From the NCBI GenBank assembly GCA_030428615.1, contig JAUIDN010000005.1, forward strand, positions 62,001 through 126,000: 64,000 nt of DNA. Reading direction: 5' to 3'. Below the pieces are notes generated by a model that ran no database searches, had not been told where the DNA came from, and saw only the letters and a program-made list of their open reading frames with translations. The stretch comes from Alphaproteobacteria bacterium. GTDB taxonomy: Bacteria > Pseudomonadota > Alphaproteobacteria > Sphingomonadales > Emcibacteraceae. Of the stretch, positions 34,360 to 42,630 are shown piece by piece (within the stretch, counting starts at the first letter, position 1; each line of letters begins with the position of its first letter). Made by a program: the position numbers and the translations under genes.

Positions 34360-35090
34360 TGGATAACATCTTTCAACAATCCTTCAACATATTCGTTTTT
34401 TGGCTCATTTCTAATGTCTTCCGTTTTGTCATTCTGGACAATCCTTCCGTCTTTCAGGATAACGATATGGTCCGCAAGCTTCACAGCTTCTTCCATATCA
34501 TGAGTAACAAGAAGTATTGAACGTGCCTCCGCTTTTTGCAATTTGGCAAATTCAGTGTGAATATATTGTTTGGTGATGGGATCAAGGGCAGAAAACGGTT
34601 CATCAAGAAGCAGTAAAGGTGGGTTTAACATCATCGCGCGACACAGGCTAACCCGTTGCTGCTGACCACCTGACAAATTATGCGGAAATCTCGCGAGCAA
34701 ATCTTCATGTAAATCAACAAGCTCTATTAGATAATCAGCGCGTTTTTCTATTTCTTCATCGCTCCATCCTTCCAGTTTTGCCATCACAGTAATATTTTCA
34801 AAGACCGTTAAGTGGGGAAATAAACCTGCGCCCTGAACCGCATAGCCCATTTTTTTTCTTAACGCCGGTAGATTATCATAATCTATTTTGTCTCCGAATA
34901 TCTCTACCTGACCCGAGGTGGGTGTCGTCAAACCATTCACAATCTGCAACAAGGTTGACTTACCGCTTCCGCTTTCCCCAACCAATGCCGTTGTTTTATT
35001 CTGAGCAATATTAAGATTAATATCATTCAGGACAACTGCAGTTCCATATTTCTTATATATGTTTTTAAAACTGATTGAAAAAGAAGACAA
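34356..35090 (-). CDS. ABC transporter ATPase of osmoprotectant type
   Basis: This 244-residue ATPase has Walker A GESGSGKST, signature LSGGQQQRVSLCRAMM, Walker B LLLLDEPFSALD and the switch histidine in VTHDMEEA. Similarity to glycine betaine/carnitine/choline ATPases, plus the fused permease-binding protein 2.7 kb away, suggests they form one importer. No CBS domains are present. The gene follows the NtrY-like kinase by 14 bases, so it seems to be the third gene of the two-component operon, an odd place for an importer ATPase. Confidence 0.88.
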   Translation of the reverse strand: MSSFSISFKNIYKKYGTAVVLNDINLNIAQNKTTALVGESGSGKSTLLQIVNGLTTPTSGQVEIFGDKIDYDNLPALRKKMGYAVQGAGLFPHLTVFENITVMAKLEGWSDEEIEKRADYLIELVDLHEDLLARFPHNLSGGQQQRVSLCRAMMLNPPLLLLDEPFSALDPITKQYIHTEFAKLQKAEARSILLVTHDMEEAVKLADHIVILKDGRIVQNDKTEDIRNEPKNEYVEGLLKDVIH

Positions 35091-35104
35091 AATGAATTCC
35101 CGGT

Positions 35105-36457
35105 TTAGAAAGTTAAAATAAACGTGGCGCCTCCGCCATCCGTTTTTGAAAGGCTGACCGAACCACCATGAGCTATCATGACCTGACGCGTCAATGCAAG
35201 CCCCACGCCAGACCCGTCCCGTTTAGTAGTATAAAAAGGAACAAATATTTTTGCGGCCAACGTTTCTGATATCCCGGGGCCGTTATCTGACACTTCAATA
35301 ACTATGCGGCCCCGCTTATTCAGTTTTGCCGACAGCTTAACCTTGGGATTTTCAATATTCTCAAGCGCCTGTTCAGCGTTTTTCATCATATTAATCAGCA
35401 TCTGCTCAAGCATTTCCCGGTCAGCGGAAATCTCCAGCCCATCGGTCGAAACGTTCATTTCAACCTCAATGCCTTTATCTTCCCAGTCAATTGTAGCAAC
35501 TCTTATGACATCTTCGAATATTTCTTTAACGTTGAGCTGTTCTTTCTCCGGCGGTGGAAGTCTTGTTAACCGTCGATAGCTTTGCACAAAGTGCATCAAG
35601 CTATCAGAGCGGCGCGCCACTGTATCTACGGCGTCACGAACGTCGGTTAATTCTTCAACCAGTTCTTTTTGTCCTTCGATTTTCTTAATCGCGTCATCAA
35701 CCAAATCTGTTGATGTCTTCGCCAATGAGGAAACCGGCGTTATACTATTCATGATTTCATGCGTAAGCACCCTAACCAGATCCTGCCAGGCCTTCAACTG
35801 CGCTACGTCAAGTTCGCTTTGGATGTCCTGAAGCGAAATTATTTTCTCAACTTTTCCCGCAGTCACAATCTGTGTTGCCCCTACTGTCAAGGTCTGTTCC
35901 ATATCATCCACCTTAAACGTGACGAGGTGCCGTTCTCCCGGCCCAAGGGTCACAAGGTTCTTTCTAAACTCCTCTCCAAACTGGGTCAGGTCTGAAATCC
36001 GCGATACATGAGCGGCACCAAAGAGACGCCGGGCAGCATTATTATGGATCAGAATTGTTCCGTCCCCTTTTAACGACAATAGCGGAACGGGGACGTGTTC
36101 TATCAATGCTTTCAGATGCTTGAGTTCTTCTTCCTGCTGACCGCGAAATTGGCGAAAACGCTCAAGAATATCGGTAATGGCTTCACCAAGTTCAATAAAC
36201 CCGGCGCCCATTCCCGCATGATCAAATTTTTGCCCGAAATCGCCATATCGCATGGCGTCCAAAAATCTTGTCAGGTCGTCATTGGTGAGTTTTACAAAGC
36301 GGACAATTTCGAAAATCTGAAAAAGAGCAATCAGAAAAATCAGAAGACTTGCGGCCAGAAACCCTGGACTAATAACGAGAATGGCGAGACTTGTTACCGT
36401 GATGAAAAGAAGCACCAACCTGATTGTCAACAGAAGGCTGAAGCGTTTAAAACCCAT
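35105..36457 (-). CDS. NtrY-like sensor histidine kinase
   Basis: This 450-residue kinase has two membrane segments at about 8-28 and 32-52 with almost no periplasmic loop, then a HAMP-like linker (about 53-110). A PAS-like segment follows (about 112-215: EHVPVPLLSLKGDGTILIHN). HisKA (LTHEIMNSITP, His233) and HATPase_c (DNGPGI, then GSGVGLALTRQVMIAHGG) complete it. With so small an outer loop it probably senses signals within the membrane or cytoplasm, for example envelope or lipid stress. The start overlaps the regulator gene by 11 bases. The pair diverges from the six-permease operon. Confidence 0.92.
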   Translation of the reverse strand: MGFKRFSLLLTIRLVLLFITVTSLAILVISPGFLAASLLIFLIALFQIFEIVRFVKLTNDDLTRFLDAMRYGDFGQKFDHAGMGAGFIELGEAITDILERFRQFRGQQEEELKHLKALIEHVPVPLLSLKGDGTILIHNNAARRLFGAAHVSRISDLTQFGEEFRKNLVTLGPGERHLVTFKVDDMEQTLTVGATQIVTAGKVEKIISLQDIQSELDVAQLKAWQDLVRVLTHEIMNSITPVSSLAKTSTDLVDDAIKKIEGQKELVEELTDVRDAVDTVARRSDSLMHFVQSYRRLTRLPPPEKEQLNVKEIFEDVIRVATIDWEDKGIEVEMNVSTDGLEISADREMLEQMLINMMKNAEQALENIENPKVKLSAKLNKRGRIVIEVSDNGPGISETLAAKIFVPFYTTKRDGSGVGLALTRQVMIAHGGSVSLSKTDGGGATFILTF

Positions 36458-37868
36458 ACTTCTCCATCCTTCGATAGAGTGCCGCTCTGGTAAGCCCCAA
36501 TTCCTTTGCCGCGTGGGAGATATTGTAGCGATGTTTTTTCAGGGAACGCTCTATCAGCAAATATTCCATCTTTTCCAGATTGAGATCGTCATCCGGCAAC
36601 GCCAGTTCCGCTTCACTATTCGCCGCATCGCCGTTACGCTTATTTTCAGGCTCCCCTGCATTTACGGACTGATTTTCGAGCGCAAAATCAGTTGGGGTAA
36701 ACGTGTTTCCCTGGCTTAAAATAACAGCGCGTTCAACTGCATGCCGTAATGCTCTTACATTGCCGGGCCAATCATAGGCTTTAATGGCTGCAAGGGCTTC
36801 GGGGGACATCTTTTTATATGCTTTATCATATTTGCGACAATAAAGTTTTATATAGTATTTGGCGATATCCTCAATATCGTCAGGCCGCTCCCTAAGCGGA
36901 GGAACATCAATCTCCACGGTATTAAGACGAAACAGTAAATCCTGCCGAAAACGGTTTTCATCGTTGAGCTGTTTTTGCGTCAAATTTGTAGCCGCAATTA
37001 CCCTAACATCAATTGAAACAGGTTGATTTGAGCCAACTGGCGTTACTTTTCGCTGTTCAAGAACCGTAAGGAGCTTTGCCTGAAGATGAAGCGGAAGATT
37101 GCCAACCTCATCTAAAAATAATGTCCCGCCATTAGCGGCTTCAAGACGGCCGACACGGTCCTCTTTTGCATCTGTGAACGATCCTTTTTTATGACCAAAT
37201 AATTCGCTGTCGAACAAGCTCTCGCTGATGGCTCCCATATCAACGCTCAGAAAAATTTCGCCGGAACGATTTGATAAACTATGCAGTTCTCTTGCCACCA
37301 ATTCCTTACCGGTACCATTTTCACCAACAATTAGTACATTGGCATCCGTCGGCGCTGCCCGTTCAATCATGCTGTGAATGTGTTTCAAGGCATCTGAATT
37401 TCCGATAAGCCGCTGCGCCCCGCGGTCCTGAACCAGTGTTCTGTTGGCCTGTCTCAAGGTCGCGGCCTCGTTTCTCGTTTTGCGCAGTTTGACTGCTGCT
37501 GAGAGCGTGGCCACAACCTTTTCATTCTGCCACGGTTTTGAAACAAAATCCGTTGCTCCCATTTTCATTGCTTCAACGGCAATATTTACACCACCATGCG
37601 CTGTAATCATTATGACAACGGCATTTGGATCTATTTTCAAAATCTCCGCGAGCCAGTAGAACCCTTCTTCGCCCGAGCTTTCACCGGGACCAAAATTCAT
37701 ATCAAGCAAAATGGCGTCAAAATTCTGTTTTCTCATTTCCGCTGCTATCTGGTTCGGCTGGCTTAAGGTCACCACATTTGCAAAATGACGCTTAAGCAAT
37801 AATTTACCCGCCACCAGAATATCTTCATCGTCGTCGACAATCAGTATGGAACCGCGTTTTTCCATCAA
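36447..37868 (-). CDS. NtrC-family response regulator with a GSFTDA variant loop
   Basis: The 473 residues carry a receiver domain (1-120; phospho-acceptor Asp56 in LLDMNF, Lys111), a sigma-54-interacting AAA+ domain (Walker A GENGTGKE at about 182; TLFLDE at 249) and a Fis-type helix-turn-helix (NISHAAKELGLTRAALYRRM). The L1 loop that contacts sigma-54 normally reads GAFTGA. Here residues 229-234 read GSFTDA. Threonine is kept, and the exact sigma-54 promoter next door argues that the protein works. It is the likely activator of the divergent adaptor-ATPase-permease operon, and may regulate itself, since its sites sit 22 or more bases from its start. Confidence 0.92.
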   Translation of the reverse strand: MMEKRGSILIVDDDEDILVAGKLLLKRHFANVVTLSQPNQIAAEMRKQNFDAILLDMNFGPGESSGEEGFYWLAEILKIDPNAVVIMITAHGGVNIAVEAMKMGATDFVSKPWQNEKVVATLSAAVKLRKTRNEAATLRQANRTLVQDRGAQRLIGNSDALKHIHSMIERAAPTDANVLIVGENGTGKELVARELHSLSNRSGEIFLSVDMGAISESLFDSELFGHKKGSFTDAKEDRVGRLEAANGGTLFLDEVGNLPLHLQAKLLTVLEQRKVTPVGSNQPVSIDVRVIAATNLTQKQLNDENRFRQDLLFRLNTVEIDVPPLRERPDDIEDIAKYYIKLYCRKYDKAYKKMSPEALAAIKAYDWPGNVRALRHAVERAVILSQGNTFTPTDFALENQSVNAGEPENKRNGDAANSEAELALPDDDLNLEKMEYLLIERSLKKHRYNISHAAKELGLTRAALYRRMEKYGF

Positions 37869-37889
37869 TAAAACCTGCTATTTTTATAT

Positions 37890-37949
37890 TGTTCAATTTC
37901 GCACACAAGTGTTCAATAATGAACAGTATATACTGTTCGTTTTCGAACA
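37890..37949. promoter_or_regulatory. Cluster of TGTTC-N6-GAACA palindromes: probable enhancer sites
   Basis: TGTTCAATAATGAACA (37910-37925) and TGTTCGTTTTCGAACA (37934-37949) are perfect in their arms. A weaker copy, TGTTCAATTTCGCACA, lies at 37890-37905. The sites are spaced 20 and 24 bases apart, on about the same helix face, and end 39 bases before the -24 element of the sigma-54 promoter. This is the expected layout for a NtrC-like activator, here presumably the product of 36447-37868. Confidence 0.75.
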
Positions 37950-37988
37950 GTAAAGATTTAAATTATTGAATACTAATGATTTTATTTC

Positions 37989-38004
37989 TGGCACGCTCCT
38001 TGCA
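37989..38004 (+). promoter_or_regulatory. Sigma-54 (-24/-12) promoter of the six-permease operon
   Basis: TGGCACGCTCCTTGCA matches TGGCACG-N4-TTGCW at every consensus base, with the GG and GC doublets ten bases apart. Transcription would start near 38016, leaving a leader of about 47 bases before the adaptor ATG at 38063. An enhancer-binding activator is encoded divergently. Confidence 0.88.
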
Positions 38005-38062
38005 ATATTATTAACGTGCCCTAAAAAACCACTTTAAACGAGAATAAATGTAAGCGAATAAA

Positions 38063-39382
38063 ATGACAAAAATGGACAATAACATAAATAAGCCCGCAGG
38101 CGCTCACGCCGGAACCGGCATGGACCGAAAAATCGAGAAAAAGAGAAGCCCACTTAAAATGGCCCTTTGGGGGGGTGGCGGTTTGATTGTCGCCATAATG
38201 CTGTATCTTGTTATCGAAAGTGCAACGGGCGGACGCACTTTCCGGGTGGAAGAAAGCAGACTTGTTGTCTCCACCGTGACCAGCGGTATTTATGAGGATT
38301 ATATCCCGATCCGCGGTAAGGTAACGCCGCTTACAACAGTATTTGTTTCTGCAACCGAAGGGGGGCGCGTTGAGAAAATTCTTGTGGAAGATGGCGCCAT
38401 CGTGAAACAGGGGCAGGAATTGGTGGAACTGTCAAATCCGACATTGCAGCTTGAAGTTTTTCAAAATGAAGCACGCGTCGCGGGAGAACTTAACGCAATG
38501 AGAACCTTGGAGCTTCAGCTTGAGCAAAACAGACTACGCCACATCACAAATATTACAACACTGGATTATGAAATTCAAAAATTGACCAGAAACGTTGAAA
38601 GATACCGGATCCTTTATGAACGTGGGAACTTTACCAAAACCCAGCTTGATGAAGCGGAAGAAGATTTAGAGTATAAAATAAAATTGCGTGAAATAACATT
38701 ACAAACTCAGGAAACCGACGCGCGCATGCAGGAGCAACAACTTGAAATGTCCCGTCTTGATGCGCAGAATCTTGAACGAAACCTTGCGATTGCAAGAACC
38801 AGTCTCGACAATTTGAATATGAAAGCTCAGATTGAAGGTCAGCTTTCAGGGTTTGATTTGGAGCTTGGACAAACAGTTGGTCGGGGTGATTCCATTGGTC
38901 AAATTGATGACCCTTATCATTTCAAACTGGAAGTACAGGTCGATGAATTTTACCTAAACCGTGTCGATCTTGGTCAGACAGGTGTCTATGTACGTCCGGG
39001 CGATAATGCAGAATTCCCGATGCGGATTAAAAAGATTTACCCCGACGTACAAAACAACCAGTTTAAAATAGACATGGTTTTTACCGAGGAACAACCGCAA
39101 GACATCCGCCGTGGTCAGACATTGCAGTCAAAATTGACCTTGGGTGATTCCACAGAAGCCCTGCTTATTCCAAACGGCGCTTTCTATCAGGATACAGGTG
39201 GTAGCTGGATTTTTGTTGTAAGCGACGATAACAGCTTTGCTGTAAAAAGAAATATCCGCCTGGGCAGAAAAAACAACAACTTCATTGAAGTAATAGACGG
39301 CCTTGAGATTGGTGAACGGGTGATCACCTCACCCTACACAAGCTTTATGGATATGGATCGCCTGAAGTTAACTGAAGAATAG
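38063..39382 (+). CDS. HlyD/MacA-like periplasmic adaptor of an ABC efflux system
   Basis: This 439-residue protein has a cytoplasmic N-tail, one membrane segment at about 33-52 (KMALWGGGGLIVAIMLYLVI) and a split biotinyl-lipoyl domain (VFVSATEGGRVEKILVEDGA near residue 95). A long coiled-coil hairpin lies between about 135 and 255 (VERYRILYERGNFTKTQLDE), and beta-barrel and membrane-proximal domains follow. Such adaptors join an inner-membrane ABC transporter to a TolC-like channel. No TolC gene is in the window. It is the first gene of the sigma-54 operon and lies 33 bases ahead of the ATPase. Confidence 0.9.
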   Translation: MTKMDNNINKPAGAHAGTGMDRKIEKKRSPLKMALWGGGGLIVAIMLYLVIESATGGRTFRVEESRLVVSTVTSGIYEDYIPIRGKVTPLTTVFVSATEGGRVEKILVEDGAIVKQGQELVELSNPTLQLEVFQNEARVAGELNAMRTLELQLEQNRLRHITNITTLDYEIQKLTRNVERYRILYERGNFTKTQLDEAEEDLEYKIKLREITLQTQETDARMQEQQLEMSRLDAQNLERNLAIARTSLDNLNMKAQIEGQLSGFDLELGQTVGRGDSIGQIDDPYHFKLEVQVDEFYLNRVDLGQTGVYVRPGDNAEFPMRIKKIYPDVQNNQFKIDMVFTEEQPQDIRRGQTLQSKLTLGDSTEALLIPNGAFYQDTGGSWIFVVSDDNSFAVKRNIRLGRKNNNFIEVIDGLEIGERVITSPYTSFMDMDRLKLTEE

Positions 39383-39415
39383 TAAAACTGATAATTAAAA
39401 ACAAAAGGACTAAAA

Positions 39416-40093
39416 ATGTTAAAACTACAAGACCTGACCAAAGCTTATCGCACGGACGAAGTCGAAACGGTTGCTCTTAATAATGTCAACATTGAAATTG
39501 AGCACGGTGAATTTGTTGCCATCATGGGGCCATCCGGTTGCGGCAAGTCAACTTTGCTCAATATCATCGGTATGCTTGATACCCCGACAAGTGGACATTA
39601 TTTCTTTCAGGACGAAGATGTCGCCGGTTATTCAGAGGCGCAGCTTGGCGTCATCCGAAAACAGCATATTGGTTTTATTTTCCAGAGCTTCAATCTGATT
39701 GATGAATTGTCAGTCGCGGAGAATATTGAACTGGCACTTCTTTATCATGATATTCCGGCTTCTGAGCGTAAGGAACGTGTTGCCGCTGTTATGGATAAGG
39801 TTGGGATAGCCCACCGCGCTAAGCATATGCCAAGCCAGCTTTCTGGTGGTCAGCAACAACGGGTCGCCGTCGCACGTGCCGTTGTCGGCAATCAAAGCAT
39901 GATCCTTGCTGATGAGCCAACTGGTAACCTTGATACCGCGCACGGACAGGAAGTTATGGAAATGCTCCAACAGCTGAACGAAGAAGGCACCACCATCGTT
40001 ATGGTGACACATAGTCCCTCTCATGCGGATTATGCAAGACGCACGATTAACCTTCTGGATGGGCATGTGGTTACCGAAAGCATGCGTGCATAA
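39416..40093 (+). CDS. LolD/MacB-type ABC transporter ATPase
   Basis: This 225-residue ATPase has Walker A GPSGCGKST, signature LSGGQQQRVAVARAVV, Walker B MILADEPTGNLD and an H-loop in VTHSPSH. It belongs to the LolD/MacB/FtsE group that drives extracytoplasmic mechanotransmission by FtsX-fold permeases. It is the only ATPase gene in this operon and must therefore serve one or all of the six downstream permeases. The ribosome binding site AAAGGA precedes the ATG at normal spacing. Confidence 0.92.
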   Translation: MLKLQDLTKAYRTDEVETVALNNVNIEIEHGEFVAIMGPSGCGKSTLLNIIGMLDTPTSGHYFFQDEDVAGYSEAQLGVIRKQHIGFIFQSFNLIDELSVAENIELALLYHDIPASERKERVAAVMDKVGIAHRAKHMPSQLSGGQQQRVAVARAVVGNQSMILADEPTGNLDTAHGQEVMEMLQQLNEEGTTIVMVTHSPSHADYARRTINLLDGHVVTESMRA

Positions 40094-40146
40094 TATTATT
40101 TCGGTTTGAAGGGAATGGGAGTAGGGCCCCAACTCAGGAAGAAATT

Positions 40147-42630
40147 ATGCTTCTTACAAATTATTTTGTCAGCGCCTGGCGCAATATTTATAAACATAAG
40201 CTATTCAGCGCAATTAACATATTGGGATTGGCGATCGGTCTGGCCTCCTGCATCCTGATTGCATTATTTGTGCGGGACGAAATCTCCTACGATAAATTCT
40301 GGTCAAATGCGGACAATATGTATCGTGTGCACCTTACCTTCAATGTTCCTGGCCGTGATCCGATGAAACTCGCCATGGCACCAGGCCCGGTGATCCATGC
40401 ATGGAAAAAAGATTTTCCGCAGGTCACACATGCATCCCGGCTTTCACAAAGAGAACCAACCGTCATCATCGGCGACCGATATTTTGTTGACGATATCACA
40501 CTGGTCGATCCGGATTTTCCAGAAATATTTGATTTAAACGCTGTCTCCGGGGACCTGACCAATGCCTTTATTGGTTTTGATAACATTGTATTGAATGAAA
40601 CTTTGGCTAATAAATATTTTGGAAGTAAACAGGCGGTTGGACAAATCATAACGCTCGACTTTGGGTCATTTCAACGCGATTATAATGTTGCTGCTGTTAT
40701 TAAAGATATGCCTAAAAACAGCCAGGTTATCCCTAAAGCTCTTATCACCATTGATGAGCCCGCCTGGAAAGAACAACCTTGGATGTTCGATGCCTGGTTT
40801 TCAACAAACGCCCAACTATACTTCAAACTTTCCGATACAACCAATATCGAAAGTATCAACCGTGAACTACCCGCTTTTGTAAATAGAAATTTTCCGAAAA
40901 TCCCCATTGGCGGAGATAATGTGAAAAATTCTGACCTGATCATCATGTCAACGATGAACGTCAAGGATCTTCATCTTGCACCATCCAGGGATGGTGAATA
41001 TCAGGATCGCGGCAATAAGAATACGGTAATGATTTTTGCCACAGTCGCAACACTGATATTGATCATTGCCGCGATCAATTTTATGAACCTAAGCACAGCG
41101 CGCGCCAGCCAACGTGCCAAAGAAGTCTCCCTACGTAAAGTTATGGGGGCTTCGCGAAAAGACCTGATTGTTCAATTTTTGGGTGAATCCGTTCTTCTGA
41201 CCTTCTTTGGCCTTCTGATCGCGCTTGCCATCGTTGAAATAGCATTACCAAAGTATAACGAAATATTGGATAAAACATTTTCAATTGATTACGGTTCAAG
41301 TGACGTTCTGTATATTATTATTCTTGCCATATCCGTAGGAATTCTTGGCGGTTCCTATCCGGCATTTTTCTTATCACATTTTAGACCCGCCGAAAATCTA
41401 AAAGCCAACAAATCGGCGGAAACCAAAGCATCTGTCAAATTAAGGTATGCTCTGGTTATATTACAGTTTTCAGTTTCAATTACATTGTTTGTCTCCACCG
41501 CCGTCGTTTACGGGCAAATGCTATATGCCAAGAATATGGATCTTGGCTACAACACTGATAATGTGCTTGCTGTTCATGAAATCTCACGTGATGTTGTGCA
41601 GAAAAAACTGCCCCTGCTCGTGGAAGAAATAAAACGTATGCCAAACGTCTCAGCCGTAACCTGGTCAGACTTTACCCCGGGGAGAGCAAACCAGAACAAC
41701 ACCATCGTCCATGTCGAAGGACAAAGCAATGAAGATGGTATTCTCATCGGAAGCCGCGGCATCGGGTATGATTATTTCAATGCGTATGATGTACCCATCA
41801 TTGCTGGACGAGAATATAGCCGCGAACGCGGTGACAGAGACGTCAGTACAGATGATTTGAGAAACGGTATTAATTACACCGGCTCTATCATGATCAATGA
41901 AAGCGCGATCGGACGGCTGGGATTAGGATCTCCACAGGAAGCTGTCGGAAAATTAATATTTGCTGGTGCCGGTCAACCGGAAGAAAACCTTACAGCGACC
42001 TATGAAATTATTGGTGTGGTTCCGGACATTCATTTTGACAGTCTAAAATCAACAATTCGTCCTGAAATTTATGAAATCCATGCAGATTACGGAAATGCAA
42101 TTTCTGCACGATTTTCTGGCGATCCTGAAGAATTAGTCGAAAATGTAAGACGTTTATGGGAGCAGGAAATTCCAAGTATCCCATTTGACTACAGCTTTAT
42201 ACGTGAGGCCGTCGCCCGGCAATATAACGCGGAACAGGGTCAGGCAAATATGTTTGCTGCCTTTTCTGCTCTCGCGATCCTGATTGCCTGTTTGGGGCTA
42301 TATGGACTTGCCAGTTTCACTGCAGATCGAAGAACAAAAGAGATCGGCATTCGAAAAGTTATGGGTGCCAGTGTCTTTGATGTTGTGAAATTATTGGTAT
42401 GGCAATTTTCGAAACCCGTGATTATCGCAAATCTTATCGCATGGCCAATTTCTTATTACGCTATGAGTATCTGGCTGGAAAATTTCGTTTACCGGATAGA
42501 AGCGTTTTTCATCATTGGTTTCTGCCTTCTTGCTGGCATTGCTGCACTTCTGATTGCATGGGGAACAGTTGCCGGGAACAGTGTTCGGGTTGCCAGTGCC
42601 AATCCCATAAATGCGTTGAGGTATGAATGA
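40147..42630 (+). CDS. FtsX/MacB-type ABC permease 1 of 6
   Basis: This 827-residue protein has a first membrane helix at about 20-42 (KLFSAINILGLAIGLASCIL) and a periplasmic MacB_PCD-like domain to about 285. Three helices follow at about 290-405, the first followed by EVSLRKVMGASRKDL. A fifth is near 430, then a second periplasmic domain to about 685 and three C-terminal helices with EIGIRKVMGASVFDV. It ends NPINALRYE. The doubled FtsX layout is that of large eight-helix permeases. It is closest to permeases 2 and 3, and ends in an ATGA overlap with permease 2. Confidence 0.9.
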   Translation: MLLTNYFVSAWRNIYKHKLFSAINILGLAIGLASCILIALFVRDEISYDKFWSNADNMYRVHLTFNVPGRDPMKLAMAPGPVIHAWKKDFPQVTHASRLSQREPTVIIGDRYFVDDITLVDPDFPEIFDLNAVSGDLTNAFIGFDNIVLNETLANKYFGSKQAVGQIITLDFGSFQRDYNVAAVIKDMPKNSQVIPKALITIDEPAWKEQPWMFDAWFSTNAQLYFKLSDTTNIESINRELPAFVNRNFPKIPIGGDNVKNSDLIIMSTMNVKDLHLAPSRDGEYQDRGNKNTVMIFATVATLILIIAAINFMNLSTARASQRAKEVSLRKVMGASRKDLIVQFLGESVLLTFFGLLIALAIVEIALPKYNEILDKTFSIDYGSSDVLYIIILAISVGILGGSYPAFFLSHFRPAENLKANKSAETKASVKLRYALVILQFSVSITLFVSTAVVYGQMLYAKNMDLGYNTDNVLAVHEISRDVVQKKLPLLVEEIKRMPNVSAVTWSDFTPGRANQNNTIVHVEGQSNEDGILIGSRGIGYDYFNAYDVPIIAGREYSRERGDRDVSTDDLRNGINYTGSIMINESAIGRLGLGSPQEAVGKLIFAGAGQPEENLTATYEIIGVVPDIHFDSLKSTIRPEIYEIHADYGNAISARFSGDPEELVENVRRLWEQEIPSIPFDYSFIREAVARQYNAEQGQANMFAAFSALAILIACLGLYGLASFTADRRTKEIGIRKVMGASVFDVVKLLVWQFSKPVIIANLIAWPISYYAMSIWLENFVYRIEAFFIIGFCLLAGIAALLIAWGTVAGNSVRVASANPINALRYE

